Shown here: positions 10,515-22,800 of the stretch, in pieces
Numbering within the stretch: the first letter of the stretch is position 1
Layout: every line of letters begins with the position of its first letter
Assembly: GCA_963978905.1 (NCBI GenBank)
Contig: OZ022256.1
Location: forward strand, 1,161,501 to 1,225,500
Origin: Trichostrongylus colubriformis
Lineage: Eukaryota; Nematoda; Chromadorea; Rhabditida; Trichostrongylidae
Length of the DNA: 64,000 nucleotides
Direction of reading: 5' to 3'
Notes under the pieces: model-generated
What the model was told of the DNA's origin: nothing
What the model saw: the letters and a program-made list of their open reading frames with translations, nothing else
The model's database searches: none
Program-made: the position numbers and the translations under genes

Positions 10515-11412
10515 ATTATAGTGTTTTAATTAATTGCCGTTTGGTCAATTTACAGTCATCTGGACCCATTCCTTCGCCAGCCCGAAAAGCGGCAACATTC
10601 CAACATATCCAAAATCTGGACATAACATTTTGTAGAGCAGAAAAATCACTCTCGAACGATATATATATGTCGCACAAATTTGTAAATTCATAAGAAATTC
10701 GTTCGTAAAAAACGACATTACATGTGAAATGACCCAACAAAATTGTGGATACCATGATTGTTTGGCGGCACTCAACAGAAGATGATCATGGTACGATGAT
10801 GATGCATATTGTAGAGCAGCTTTTCAACGATCTCCAGAAATTTGTGAATCTTGATGTTCTGGTTTCCCATGAGTCAGCAGGAGGTACCCTAGTCAAGTCG
10901 AAAGGACAACTGCAACTCCAGCAACTGCAGTAATATGAAGAAATACCCCCACAGACGTCAACACATCAAACTTGAGTTCGATGGACCCTTTCAGATATCA
11001 GTGGAGACGATGAGAGGGCTGTGGAGACAAGAACCTTGTTGACTGTCTGAGACGCATACTCAACAGCTGTAGAGACTGGAAACGATACTTGTACTTGAGA
11101 AAAAACCTCTCCCCAATGATTGAAGTGAAGTACTGGAGCTACACTAGACTACAGTGCGAGGAGTTTGCAATCCAGACCGATTCCGTTTTTTGGAATCCCA
11201 AATTTGGCACTTTTCGAGACCTCCGAGATCTGCTCATCCACACAAATGAAAAGTGAAACAGGAACGGAGCGCTTGGCTCGGTGTCCACCAGGGATGAGAA
11301 GCTGTAGCAGGCAGCTCACAGCGGAGTTTTTTCACAAAAAAAAAAACAGAAGAACGAATTTTTAATTTTTGATAACTGCTGTTTATCGCCGCAGCTCGCG
11401 ATGCGAAAGTTA
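10515..11412. other. No firm gene; one short frame at 10745-10933
   Basis: The plus-strand frame at 10745-10933 (62 aa, ending QLQLQQLQ) has acidic and hydrophobic stretches that could be an exon, but there is no motif or splice support. The rest shows nothing recognisable. Confidence 0.3.
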
Positions 11413-11446
11413 CTACAAGGATGCTGAGTTATGGGCAAAAGCTTCG

Positions 11447-11518
11447 GTGCCGGACGGAACTCGAACCCGCACTTCATCCTTTCCGGGGATATGTGCTAAT
11501 CCATTACACTACCGACAC
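11447..11518 (-). tRNA. tRNA-like sequence (left arm, probable pseudo-tRNA)
   Basis: Inverted copy of 12287-12358 with the same cloverleaf. Acceptor, D, anticodon and T stems all pair on the minus strand. It is transcribed away from the centre of the foldback. Position 33 is C instead of the near-universal U, so a functional tRNA is doubtful. Confidence 0.5.
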
Positions 11519-11532
11519 CACCTTCACCTTAA

Positions 11533-12004
11533 AGGCACACCTCGCGATAAATTGTGAGAGTTATCGCGCGTATTAATGGACGTAAAGGCCCTGCTTCACA
11601 CACCAGTGAAGAAAAATGAACCAAATCCCCTCACAACCACCAAAAATAGAACTCCCTGTATTCAGACCTGGTACGAGTATTGGAGATTGTAGAAGAGCTT
11701 TTGCTCGGCGATAATGTTACGATATCACCTGTTCTTCCCTGTTGAAACTGCCTTCGCTATTGATATCGCTGCCTTATCTTGTCTTATCGCAAGTTTCCTT
11801 CTTCACGTAAGAGCCACGTTGGAAATTTGCTCGTCTAAGGCCAGGAGTGATTTGGCTCGATGGGCTCAACTCGGCTCGTGAGCGCGCCTATCGCCGCGAG
11901 GATGCACTACAGAGTCGCAACAAAGGTGCAACCTGGCCACCTATCTAAGGACCTACTTCTCCCAAGAAAGTAAGACACTAATGTGATTATCGCGTGGTGT
12001 GCCT
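11533..12004. mobile_element. TTAA-flanked non-autonomous element inserted in a foldback arm
   Basis: Termini AGGCACACCTCGCGATAA and TTATCGCGTGGTGTGCCT are inverted repeats, with TTAA on both sides (11529-11532 and 12005-12008). The uninterrupted site, TTAA between CTGAG and GGTGAAGG, survives in the right arm near 12273, so this 472-bp segment is a clean insertion. TTAA targeting is typical of piggyBac-type elements. No transposase is encoded. Confidence 0.9.
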
Positions 12005-12286
12005 TTAACTCAGCTTTTGAATGGTATATTTACCATAGCTTATCAGCACTCACACGTATAACGTGTTGAGCCGGTTGGCCAATATCGGCATCGAACCGTG
12101 AAGCTGAAAGCTTCAGTAATAATTTTGATATTTTTATCAAAAATTAAAAATATCAAAATCATTACTGAAGCTTTCAGCTTCACGGTTCGATGCCGATATT
12201 GGCCAACCGGCTCAACACATTATACGTGTGAGTGCTGATAAGCTGTGGTAAATATACCATTCAAAAGCTGAGTTAAGGTGAAGGTG

Positions 12287-12358
12287 GTGTCGGTAGTGTA
12301 ATGGATTAGCACATATCCCCGGAAAGGATGAAGTGCGGGTTCGAGTCCCGTCCGGCAC
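12287..12358 (+). tRNA. tRNA-like sequence (right arm, probable pseudo-tRNA)
   Basis: Acceptor stem GTGTCGG/CCGGCAC (one G-U pair), D stem GTGT/GCAC, anticodon stem TATCC/GGATG with loop CCGGAAA, and T stem GCGGG/CCCGT with loop TTCGAGT. The T-loop B-box core GTTCGAGTCC is intact. The anticodon would be GGA (Ser), but there is no serine-type long variable arm and position 33 is C. It is most likely a tRNA-derived segment carried by the foldback; a diverged functional tRNA is possible. Confidence 0.5.
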
Positions 12359-12392
12359 CGAAGCTTTTGCCCATAACTCAGCACCCTTGTAG

Positions 12393-13925
12393 AAGAACGA
12401 ATGTTATTTGACGACATGCAATTCCAACCCGGTATAAACCGAAATAACTGCTGCGGCTATTGTTTGTCGAAAGTTACCAAAAAACGATTAAGACTTTTCA
12501 ACCATTAATGAGTAACAGCAAATGATATTCGTTCGAAAAATAAGCTTCTGTTAGGGCCTCTTGAATATAATATAGATGGTATATCAACTTCCCCTGATGA
12601 GTTATCATCAAGGCACGTAGAATGCGGTTGCAGCTGGCTCGGGGCATAAGGCCTCGAAATCAGCGTCTTCATTTCATTGCTTGATGATTAGGGCTCAACC
12701 TGAACACAGAACACCGCAGTATGACGAAGGATTTTCTATGGAAATGTGGAAAGCAGTCATCAGATCTACTATGCACCTCGGTAAATTATGTGATGGCGAT
12801 GCAATTGACATTTCATTGTGCACAATATTTGCGAAGCCATATGACATACGAACACGTCCGCTGCATAACCTATCTTACAACGGGAACACCTTTACAGTGG
12901 CGGCTGACGAATTGAATGAGAGGTTTTTAGGAGGCTGATGTCAGATTTTGAGCGGGAATTTGCAACATTGCGAAGTAGAGAAACGTGAAACCGCAAAGAC
13001 GCAAAAGTGAGTAATCGCGAAGTGTGACAGTCCATGGAGTTCCAACAAAGAAGAGGAATAGCTGTGTGCAGGTGAGCTATCAAAATCATGGCCCGGCTCT
13101 TCACGATAAATCCAACCTACCTCAAATATTCAGCAAGCAACTGCTTATAAAAAACCAAAACAGAGGAACAGAGAAAGGTAGAAAAAGAAGTTTGCACCTT
13201 GCTGACCTTATGAATCAAATTACCTCAACGAATGACAGGCTACATAGTAGCAATAGTTTTGAAAAATTTAGATGAAACCGCTTAAGATACCCAGTTCAAC
13301 TTGTGCAACCCATGACGAAAGAGCGTTCTCAACAACAAAACTGCTCCGTCCACGCCTCATGCTCGTAAAAAACCACTTTAGTGATTCCAACAACGGGCAG
13401 CGATCAGAAATGCTGCCTAAGGATAGCTGTCAAATGCAGGCGCCTGTCAATGAGACTAGGGAGAGATAACGATGAGACTCATCACCTAAGAAAATGGCAA
13501 AAAAATTCGTGCCCAGGGAATGTACGTTAGCCTGCTCACGAATTAAAGGATACAGGAGCTTTCTATGTAAACCCGAACCAGCAAATTATCTGCACACAAC
13601 ATGGGCAGTGCAGACAATACTCGACAATCCACAATCAATCGACCGCTTAAAACAAGAGGTCTCAATTATCGCGTGACATTCAGCAGAGAGAACACCACGG
13701 GAAAACAAGTCTTTGAAGATTATCAGCAGCAGCGCAGCGATTCTAAAGATTGTGTGGCCACAAACATTCGTCATAAACAGGGCAGACAACGGCATCATCA
13801 AAAACCGGTACTGCTTTACGCTCGAAAGTGTGATACGTTACTGGCAGTTTGAGGCTACGCCATTTACTGGGAGAATAAATCTCGTAGAGCCTAGCAATAA
13901 AAATATGCAGATCAGCTGCATAGTA
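12393..13925. other. No firm gene
   Basis: Several short plus-strand frames (for example 12681-12938, 85 aa, with ELNERFLGG at its end) look mildly coding-like but have no motif, paralogue or splice support in the window. Confidence 0.3.
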
Positions 13926-14824
13926 TTAGGTTGTAAGGAAAGTTTTGGCCGGTTTTTGAAATTTCAACTTCGAGAGATCATAACTCGGCTCAGAGTGCAT
14001 CTTTTCTCACAGAGTGAGCACCATTAGATTCGCCACACTCTTGGCAACACTATGCATACCTACACATCTCAATTTGATAAAGGGCTGATAATTTATATTG
14101 CGCGAAATGAAAAAAAGTCGACTTCAAATCGCCACTCTTTCTGAGCACACTGCTACTGAAGGAGCTGGCCAGATGTTTTGGGAAGTGGGGCATAGTTGGC
14201 GCTAGATCTGATGAACATGATAGACGAGTAAGGGCCTCACCCTGCAACTGCTTCAATTAGTGGAAGAGGATTTGTGAAAAATGCGCTTGCGCATGACTGC
14301 CGTGAGGGGTCCCGCGGCACCCATTTTTTTGGATTTTTCCAAATCAAGGCCACTTGAGGTGGTCAGCTAAGGTTGCTTGTTGAGGGCCAATACTTGTGGA
14401 TATCCCCTGCAAATATGGACGCTCATCGCCTTCTGCCGTTTTAGTTAAAGCGATTTGATCAATTGAAAATTCGAGCAGCTCGTCCTCATTTCTGCACTTC
14501 TGAAACCGGAGACAATGTGTTCCATCCAGTGATACACCCCCTCCTCTTGCAGTATTCACATTTGTGGTCACCTTCGCTGGGACTCGGCTAAACAAGAACT
14601 CTTGAAGTGAAGTCATCTTAAAAGTGCCATTTTCGCAGCACTTTAAAACTTCCCTAATAAATTGAAAACCTTATAGCATTCCAAATAAAACATATATTCT
14701 GAAAGAGCAACTTTTTCTCTATCTAACGAGCACAATATGTCAGCTGATTCATGTTGACGCGCTCTGATATTTAAATTTATCTTGTGATAACGAAAAAGCG
14801 GCCAGAACTTTCCTTACAACCTAA
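13926..14824. mobile_element. Mariner-like non-autonomous element, copy 1
   Basis: Starts TTAGGTTGTAAGGAAAG and ends CTTTCCTTACAACCTAA, with TA on each side (13924-13925, 14825-14826). Length 899 bp. TTAGGTTG-type ends with a TA target suggest the Tc1/mariner superfamily. Related copies are at 18309-19193 and 60002-60664. The minus-strand frame at 14344-14616 is broken in the other copies, so it is probably not a protein. Confidence 0.85.
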
Positions 14825-14826
14825 TA

Positions 14827-15128
14827 GAAATGCACGCTAACACTTCCGTTTCGTTTTTTAGCGGATAATGCGCTCATGACCCCCTGAATCTCAACAAACC
14901 GGCTTTTGTTTCTGTGTTACCTGTGGCTGAATGAATGCATCGCCGCTCGATGACCAACTCATAAGCGACAGTTATGATGCGCTAGAGAGTTACGTGGACA
15001 TAGCCCATGAAGGATCGCTTTCCCCGTGGAAATTAGGAAGGCTGCAACACAAAATTTCAAAAAAAAACGGAGAACCTACCTTTGGGAGAAACTGCATGAC
15101 AAAGGAAGTAGCACTGCACCCTCTTTGA
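14827..15128. other. Possible downstream exon of a minus-strand gene
   Basis: On the minus strand an acceptor TTTTGTGTTGCAG lies near 15054, followed by a short frame (PNFHGESDPSW) to a TAA near 14988. It could follow the coding-like frame at 15129-15286, but the phases do not settle on one solution. Confidence 0.2.
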
Positions 15129-15286
15129 ATAATTGATCTCGTCTGACAACTTGTTAAAATCCTTGAAAAATTTCCGAAACACCATCTGAAAAATGGGTCC
15201 AATTTTGTGATACTCTTCCAAAACCTCCTTGCGATCAGTCAATCCTCGATAGATAACTTTCTCTCTAGGATACTGTTTTCGAAAGG
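15129..15286 (-). CDS. Candidate exon, unrecognised protein
   Basis: The minus-strand frame contains QYPREKVIYRGLTDRKEV, then EEYHKIGPIFQMVFRKFFKD and FNKLSDEINYSK, with a strongly protein-like composition (basic and aromatic helices). A donor such as AGG|GTGCAG follows. The acceptor is unclear. The opposite strand from 15297 onward also looks coding, so gene structure here is uncertain. Confidence 0.3.
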
Positions 15287-15296
15287 TGCGCTCACA

Positions 15297-15548
15297 ATGA
15301 CCAAAAACCAAGGCCAAGACCATGAACTACCAGACAGAGTTCACATTGACGGAGCGAAGAATCTACGTAAAGCAGCGCTCATAGTGGCACAATCTGTAGC
15401 AAACGACTGGATGCGTATCGATCGGGAGAATTGTAGGACTGCAGAATCTGCGGTTATGCGAAAGTGTGGGAGCTTCATTTCACTAATTCCAGCGGAGCCT
15501 GGAAGTCGACACGTAATATCCAAGAGAGAGAAGGAACGTAGGAGCTAA
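15297..15548 (+). CDS. Hypothetical small protein (83 aa)
   Basis: ATG at 15297 opens an 83-codon frame with TAA at 15546-15548. It is hydrophilic and includes VHIDGAKNLRKAALIVAQSV, NDWMRIDRENCRTAES and the basic tail SKREKERRS. No family is recognised. An acceptor-like TTTCTCTAG lies about 30 bases before the ATG, so it may also be an exon. The antisense strand carries an overlapping open frame (15341-15523), so strand assignment rests on composition only. Confidence 0.3.
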   Translation: MTKNQGQDHELPDRVHIDGAKNLRKAALIVAQSVANDWMRIDRENCRTAESAVMRKCGSFISLIPAEPGSRHVISKREKERRS

Positions 15549-18168
15549 GGGGGGGGGGGACATAAGCTCTGCGTCCAACTCCATTTTTGCACAACCTATT
15601 AGCCTATGCCATAGTTTAGGGAAATCCTTTTCAACGCTAAAGTGAGGCCTACTGTTAGGTAAACGTGAAGGCACTATTCAACTTTCACCATATTGCGAGT
15701 TGTACAGAAAACAATTTCCGCTAAACTTTGTCTGCAGGGGTTACTTAGGTCGCTGATCGCGGCTATGGCCTTTTTGATGTTAGGGCCGATTTCGTGCATT
15801 AGCTCCACTAGTGCAACAACTTTCCTTCAGCCATTTCGTTCAAATTTTTTCTGCATTATTATCAGCACCCCCCAATAACCCGCGTTCATACTTTGCGATT
15901 CAGGCGTATCATTCATCTAATCGTTACGTCACTTATCCTTTCCACCAGAGTCGCGCGAACAGCGAACTGAGAGCAATTTCTTGAACTGCATTCATACCCG
16001 AATAAATGGGATTTTTGGACTTTTGGCGTCAGAAAAACGGTACCCATCAATCGAGAAATTGAGGGCATCCGTGTATCCGCGATTTGTGTTTTTCGGCGGA
16101 TCGAAGAATATCAGAGAAAAACCATTCTGCTATCATGCTCATTATTCTACACCTAAGTCATTCCTCGGCAAAGTCGACCCTAGGAGGCGGGCTGTCATGA
16201 GAAAGGCGGCTCGGCTTGATAAGGCCGCCTTCGCCGCAGATCAACGGAACTCCTTTCGCAAAAAATTCCCTCTTACAAAGGCTTCTCAGACCCGTAATTT
16301 TTCAGTGAATAACTCCTTTTGGGATTCCTTATCACCCAGATCACCCCCATCATGACTTTGAATTGATGATTGTAGATCGATTTCGAGTGAGGGATGACAG
16401 CTCGACAGTGAGTGCCCCCCCCCCATCTACATTAGAACCGAAAGGAAGGCGAACGATAATTATTTCGGTTATTTATTCGGGATATTTTTGGTTTCCCTGA
16501 AAAAAAAAGCTCGTCTCCTAAAGTACACGGCGAGCTGATTGCGAGGTGTGCAGTGTGACGTGCCCCGAGCGCGGGCAATTCAAATTGTGCTGCATTTGAA
16601 CGAGATGCACGGAACCTCGTGTAATTGCGTTTCGCGAACGGCTACCGCAAGCTCGCAGCTAACGTTGTCTATTCACGTACAAAAATTCTTCGCATTCTCC
16701 TCCCACATGGGGGGAGGGACAATGCGAAGAATTACTTGTAAGCCAGGTACTGTGGACTTTGGAGGAAGTGGATGAATAACTCGCCCTCTCTCACTGTATT
16801 CACATAGCGCCGAAGCCCCATATACCACGACTCAAGCTCAGCTGGTTACTGAAATTAGACGAAACAATGCTGACAACCGCAGTCATGCGGCTCAATCGTC
16901 TTTACGTGGGATGAAATCAGCTTTCCGCTTTGCCGGAGGTTATTCGAATATGCCCTAGAAATCGTCACTCGAAAAGAAGTAATTTCCTGCTAGAATCCTC
17001 CCTACATGGCTCATCATAGCCCTGACCACCAAAGTGACCCGTTTTTGCAGCTTGCGCCATAATTTTTCCCATCAAGTTCAGTTTCAAATTCTTTCAACGT
17101 TATGAAGCGGAGCCCTTTGAACAATTAGAAGCCCCGGAAGGGAGAAAGCAAGGAAAACACTGTCTTCTGTAGACGAACATTCGAGCTTAGAAGAGACAAT
17201 GTGTGGCGACACTCACGTTGAAAAATGCACCCTTGGCGCTATTATGATCCTAGCACGCTTCATATCGAGCTGCACGCTTCAGTGACCGAGTTGCCCGATG
17301 GCGGCGCACCGACGCCACTGTCATTTGATGTCGCGTAGGGCGAGTTTGATATCGTTCATGATGATATTGTACAAGTGAAACAACAAACAGCAACACACAA
17401 GCGAAGCACTGAAAGGTTGGATAAGCGTATGAATAAGAAGAGAAGTGCTTATGAAAAAAATCCAGTAAACACACATTCCATGTTTTGGAGAGCGTCTTAT
17501 GTGCAAATGCGGAAACTAAAGAGTGTGCTAGAATTCACCGTAATACAAAACTGTCCCCTCTAGGTGTCTTTAAGCTCCAGCAATGTGACGCAAGCGAATG
17601 AAACAAGATTGACTGCTGGCTGGTGGATCCGTGAGCAAGAAGAGCAGAGGTGGGAAACAACCAGGGTCAAGCCTTACATCGGATCTCCTGGGAAATTCTA
17701 CCTCCCCCGTCAACGCATCTAAAGGTCTGCTGTACCTCCATTCCAACCGTCTTCCCAGAGAAGATCCTTTCTTGGAGATCGATAAAAACTCGATGGTGCG
17801 TGGTTGTCGAGGAATAGTTGCATTAATTTCAAATACGTTTTCCCACTTTGGAATCCAAAGTACGACCGTCAAACTAAGCTTTATCCTGATCACAACTCGC
17901 TTCAAAGATTCCGAAGATGAGAAGCTGTAAGTCAAGCCTTGATGAAAGGAGTGCTTATTTGAAAAATGAATTTCAAAAAAGTTGAGAAAGATCCAGGATG
18001 TCAGAACAGCTGGAGCTCACAGGGTGGGCGTATTTATCAAGCAGAAGAGCTTTGCCTAATAAATAGCTCCGCAATGTTTTGCTTCTTGCGATGTCTAACA
18101 TATAACTAGAGCCAACGGTTACTAGCTAGCATAACTACCTCCAGACCTTATTCAGTAAAACTTTACTA
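15549..18168. other. No firm gene; one hairpin
   Basis: Contains an imperfect hairpin at 16684-16732 (ATTCTTCGCATT arms). The frames at 17570-17935 (minus) and 17631-17930 (plus) oppose each other and both look mildly protein-like, so neither is called. Confidence 0.35.
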
Positions 18169-19372
18169 CCCTAAAGTCCCATAGATAAGAGCGGTTTGAT
18201 TTACTGGTAAAAAAATTCTTCAAAATTCTTAAAATTCTTTTAAAAAATTTTAAAAATTAGCATCGTTTCAAATTCCTCTCTAGCAGCAGTCACTCCCAAT
18301 GCAACAGTAAAATTAGATTTCTCATAGCCGGTTTCGCAATTTCAACTTCGGGAGATCATAACTCGGCTCAGACTGCATCTTTTCTCACAGAACAAGCACC
18401 ATTTGATTCGCTACACTTTTGGAAGTATTATGGATATTTGCATATCTTATTTTGAAGAAGGGCTGATGATTCATAGAGCGCGAAAACAAAAAAGTCGACT
18501 TCAAAACATCATTCTTTCCGAACGCACTGCTGCTAAAGAAGGTGTCCAGATGTTTGGAAAAGTGGGGCATAGTTAGCGCTAGATCTGGTGCATGATAGAC
18601 GAGTAATGGCTTCAGCCTTCAACTGCTTCAATTACTGGAAGAGGATTTGTGGAAAATGCGCTTGCGCATAGCTGCCCTGATGAAACCCTCGGCACCTATT
18701 TCTTTGGGTTTTTCCAAATCAAGGCTACTTGAGGTGGTTGGTCAAGCTTGTTTGTTGAGGGCCAATACTTGTGGATATCCCCTGCAAGTATGGGCACTCA
18801 TCGCCTTCTGTCGCTTTAGTTAAAGCGATTTGATCAATTGAAAATTCGAGCAACTCGTTCTCATTTCTGCACTTCTTGAACCAGGGACAAAGTGTTCAGT
18901 ACAATGCTTCACCCCTCCCCTTGCAGCACTCACATTTGTGGTCACCTTCGCTGGGACTCAGCTAAACAAAAACTTGTGAAGTGAAGTCATCTAAAAAGTG
19001 CCATTTTCACAGTACTTTATAATTTTCCTAATAACTCGAAAAACTTGTAACATTTCAAGAAAAGCATATATCCAGAAAGAGCAACTTTTTCTCTATCTAA
19101 GGAGCACAACTTGTAATTTAATTCATGTAGACGCGCTTCGAAATTTGAGTTTATCTTGTGAACGCGCGAATGCGGCCTTTCCTTACAACCTAATAAAAAA
19201 TAGCAATAGAAAAAGTATAGAAAACAGTAAGAATAAAGGTAAAGTTGTAGGCTAATAATGCGATAATCATGAGCACACATCGCCAAAGAAAAACGTATAC
19301 AAACGTCAATTTTCATTTTCTAGCACAAACCGCTCTTATCTACGGGCCGCTCTTATCTATGGGACTTTAGGG
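18169..19372. mobile_element. TA-flanked element carrying a nested mariner-like copy
   Basis: Ends CCCTAAAGTCCCATAGATAA and TTATCTATGGGACTTTAGGG are inverted repeats flanked by TA (18167-18168 and 19373-19374). GCTCTTATCT is repeated beside the right end. Its inside is largely taken up by the 18309-19193 element, so the original host element was only a few hundred bases long. Confidence 0.85.
18309..19193. mobile_element. Mariner-like non-autonomous element, copy 2 (nested)
   Basis: Closely related to 13926-14824 over its length. The right end, TTTCCTTACAACCTAA followed by TA, is intact. The left terminus has decayed but the adjoining ATAGCCGGTTTCGCAATTTC is recognisable. It lies inside the 18169-19372 element and so inserted after it. 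Confidence 0.75.
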
Positions 19373-19827
19373 TAATATCATCACAATGGCAAATAACTGC
19401 AGAACTGTCCTTAATTTCATAAAAACACTCCTGCAGCGATAGAATAATATTCTAAAGATAAGCAGAGTTCGGCTTTATGTACCGCGGTAAGGACCTCAAC
19501 ATTGCAGCAAAATTATGTAGAAGTACAAACCTCGGCATCGCAACATTTATTAAACATTACGAGCAATGACAGCATATCGACCTTCAGCGATTCGTTTCCG
19601 TTTAGTTTTTTGAAAATTCCACATATTTCGCTAGCCACTTTATCATATTTCAAAAACACGGACCAAAAACGGTAACACAGCGCCATTCTGATTACCACAA
19701 TATCGAGTTCACTAGATACAACAACAATTTCAGAAACTTGTTGAAAGTCAGCGAATACATAAATAATTAACATTAAACAAATGGAAGGATTTACCTTGCA
19801 CCCAATAGCCGCACAAAACATGAAAGA

Positions 19828-22800
19828 TCACAACGCCATATTTCTGCCTTCGAGGGAGACACCTATTGCTCTCTTGGCCTTCAGTTTTTTAGTTCTTTCT
19901 AAGAATTCACGATGTGTTTTGTCGAGACGTGCAAATGCCTTCGCTTTCCGCTCACCCTTAAAACAATTTTTCACAGGTTGACATCTTCTACTCAAAATGG
20001 CCACTGAAATATTAACCTTGAATTCCCCTTCCACATTTGATTTTGGTCGCACGACGTAATCCTTTGTGGAAGGACGGGGCACACGAGCCCTGTTAATTTC
20101 TCGTTGGGCGATTTTCGAAGCGGAAGGCTCAGAGGGACCTGCTTCTCCGCTGAAAGAGTACTTAGATATTGTTCAACGTAAGATGTAAGTACATGGCCGG
20201 TACATGAGACTTGCAACACTTGCAAAATTTCTTGTGGTTCCACCGCCCTTAAAGTTTATCAAGCACTGATTACCATATGAGTTAGAGCATGCTCCAATGA
20301 TTACCTTACAATGAATATGAGGCGGTCCCTCCATATACATATAAGGAAGAATCAGCTCAAATTCAAAACCATATCTCGACCCAAAATTTATTGCGAGTGG
20401 TTTCAATCCCGAGCTGAAGAGTTAGCCGCTTATATTTGTGCTGCATCTACTGTTAAGGCCAACTATCAATCTACGGGTGTGTACCCTTAGTCAGGATTTC
20501 GCACGACGACGAGTGGCGTGCGACGCAGTGTGTGCGAGCCATGCGCGTCGCGGTAGTCGGGTCTTAGAACGACTACGCGGTATTGCTAAGGGCGCGGTAC
20601 GCAGTTGACTTGTAGTCGCTTTGGGACCCGACAACATGGCGCCTTTAGCTCGTCCGCGTTGCTTCGCTTGCGACATGCCGCGTTGAGAAATGCTGACATA
20701 AGGGTACACACCCTGAACCTACACGTGGCTAAACGCCCAGGGAACAGGACGACACTCTCAGAAAGACGGAAGGAATTAGTAAATCACTACGATAAGTAAC
20801 AGCAACACTTATTGTACCCATACAACAACGCAAGCTGTCAAATGGTCATGGCTCCCAGAAACAGTTACCAACTCAGTTACAGTCCATTTCACAGCGCTAC
20901 TAGGGCGTGGCCTGAGTGGCGAGAGTGAGAGTGTGTGGCGGTGTAAGAGAGTTTGATACACTCTCACCCAAGTCTGTAGCCACGCCCTACCAAGCGCTCC
21001 GAAATGGACTGTAGTCAGGCAAGACACCAGTATTTGGCTGAAAATCCTTGTTTTATGGTCCTAGATTTACAAAACAACAAACACACAGCATTATAAGTGG
21101 CTATGAAAGCTGAGCACGCTATATTGACCGTGAGATGTGTTACTATATTAGGAAAGTAGGCAGAATCGTCTCTATTTGGCTGCCGTATTTTGATACTCCA
21201 GCGTTTGCAAAGACAGGAAAATAACAATGTGTAGACGGTCAAGCCTCACTTCTTCCTATGCATTCTCTCAAGCCATTGTGTTCTAAGTACAACTTAATAA
21301 GGCCTTAAGCCTTACCAAAACTACAAGTTTGATTAAGTGACTGGCAGTTTAATTGTCCATGAATTTCTTGAATCGTTGCTTGTGAACTTTGGACAGAAGG
21401 CATTGAGCAAGTGTTCAGTGTACAAGTGGTAGAGCAATGATGACTGTATCGCTGATAGGTATCTGAGCGCTGCTAAATTTATGCACCGACCTAACACAAA
21501 TAATAAGAAATAGATAATAAGGACATACCTCATTCGCCTTTTCTTGACATGAGACATATGTTCCAAGTCTCTCTGAAGTCTTTCTTCACGAGATACAGAA
21601 CGGAAATCAGTTTCAAGCTGAATTCCGTCAATATTTCGGATATAAAGTTCGAAATAACTGTATCAGAAAAGATGAATGTCTCAACCTGGAAAATTGGTCT
21701 TGACCATTCTCTGATTATCTGCGCTGCCATTGCCTTGTTCTCCTTGGTTTCGCGAGGATGTTTGTACAGTAACATCACTGCACGTCCAAGACCTGACTGC
21801 TTCAAAACTCCCTAGAATCCAAGCATGAGAAGAATGGACTGTTTTTTCGAACTGCGGCCCCAACAACTTGTGAGATAGAAGTATAGAAGAAAAAAGAGGT
21901 GAAGGTTCGCTAAAGGAATAGAAAGATTGAATATCAGGTCTTTCGTCACGATCTCCTGTGGTCCAAACTTTCAAAACGATGGCTCGAAAAGAATGGGATT
22001 ATGGTTGCAGCTGAGAAAAGTGTTGGATCAAGAAAGAAGACTAATACAAATTAATGAATACAGATTAAAGGGTACTAGGCAATAGCGAAGTACGATAGTT
22101 GTTACCTGATCCAAATTGCCGAAACCGGACAGGATTTTCAGCAGCTCTGTTCTTATTTCAAGAGCTGGTAAGCTTTTATCTGGAAGTGGAGCCAACCATT
22201 CCGAGACTGCGCTCATCATTCCTCCATCGATCATTGCTTCAAGCATGTCCATCTACAAGATAATAGTTAAGTACCGAAAAGAAAAGCGAAATAGTCCCGG
22301 TGAAACAGTAAACAGCGAAGAAACTTTGTTGAGACATTATTGCTACCATAAACTAGGTTAAACCTGGTAATGCACGGGTATGTGTCAAGTGACAGCAGGA
22401 GAGCACAGGTCTACTTGCTCTTAGCACTGGGCACACCAAAGCAGCAAAAAGAGGAGCAAAGAACAAAAATATCGCCAAGAAAATAGCTCTAGAAATAAAA
22501 ATTGTTATTTTGATGATAGTTAATAGTTGCACTCTCGCCACCATCTATGCGGGTGGTCAAGAGTATGCACCGTTTAAAGTAGCCCAAATGAAGGATCATT
22601 ACTTTCAAAAGCAACTGTTTTCAGCCGAACAAAACCCATTGCATTCAGCACACTTTTTCAACTATCACTGAGCAAATCATAATTTTTAATTCAAAAATTT
22701 CTCTCCATATAATTCAATGAGTGTAAGGGAAGAAATTTTTGAATCAAAAATTATGATTTCCCGACTTCTCGAGATCTGTTCTCTGAGAATTGTTTCAAAG

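Larger units (their letters stand above)
11413..12392. repeat. Foldback element with a tRNA-like sequence on each arm
   Basis: The ends CTACAAGGATGCTGAG and CTCAGCACCCTTGTAG are inverted repeats. The arms match through the tRNA-like block, GGTGAAGGTGG, and a long inner segment (GAGCCGGTTGGCCAATATCG), with the centre near 12134. The left arm is interrupted by a 472-bp TTAA element (11533-12004) that is absent from the right arm. Without it the palindrome is about 500 bp. Confidence 0.9.

Noticed and set aside
11369..11557. Frame with PDGTRTRTSSFP
   Set aside because: It is the antisense translation of the tRNA-like block, a common artefact; the mirrored frame at 12220-12417 arises the same way.
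14344..14616. 90-aa minus-strand frame as a transposase
   Set aside because: It lacks a DDE-type motif and is broken in the related copies at 18.7 and 60.2 kb.
17570..17935. 121-aa minus frame and opposing 99-aa plus frame
   Set aside because: Both look equally protein-like and neither has splice, motif or paralogue support.
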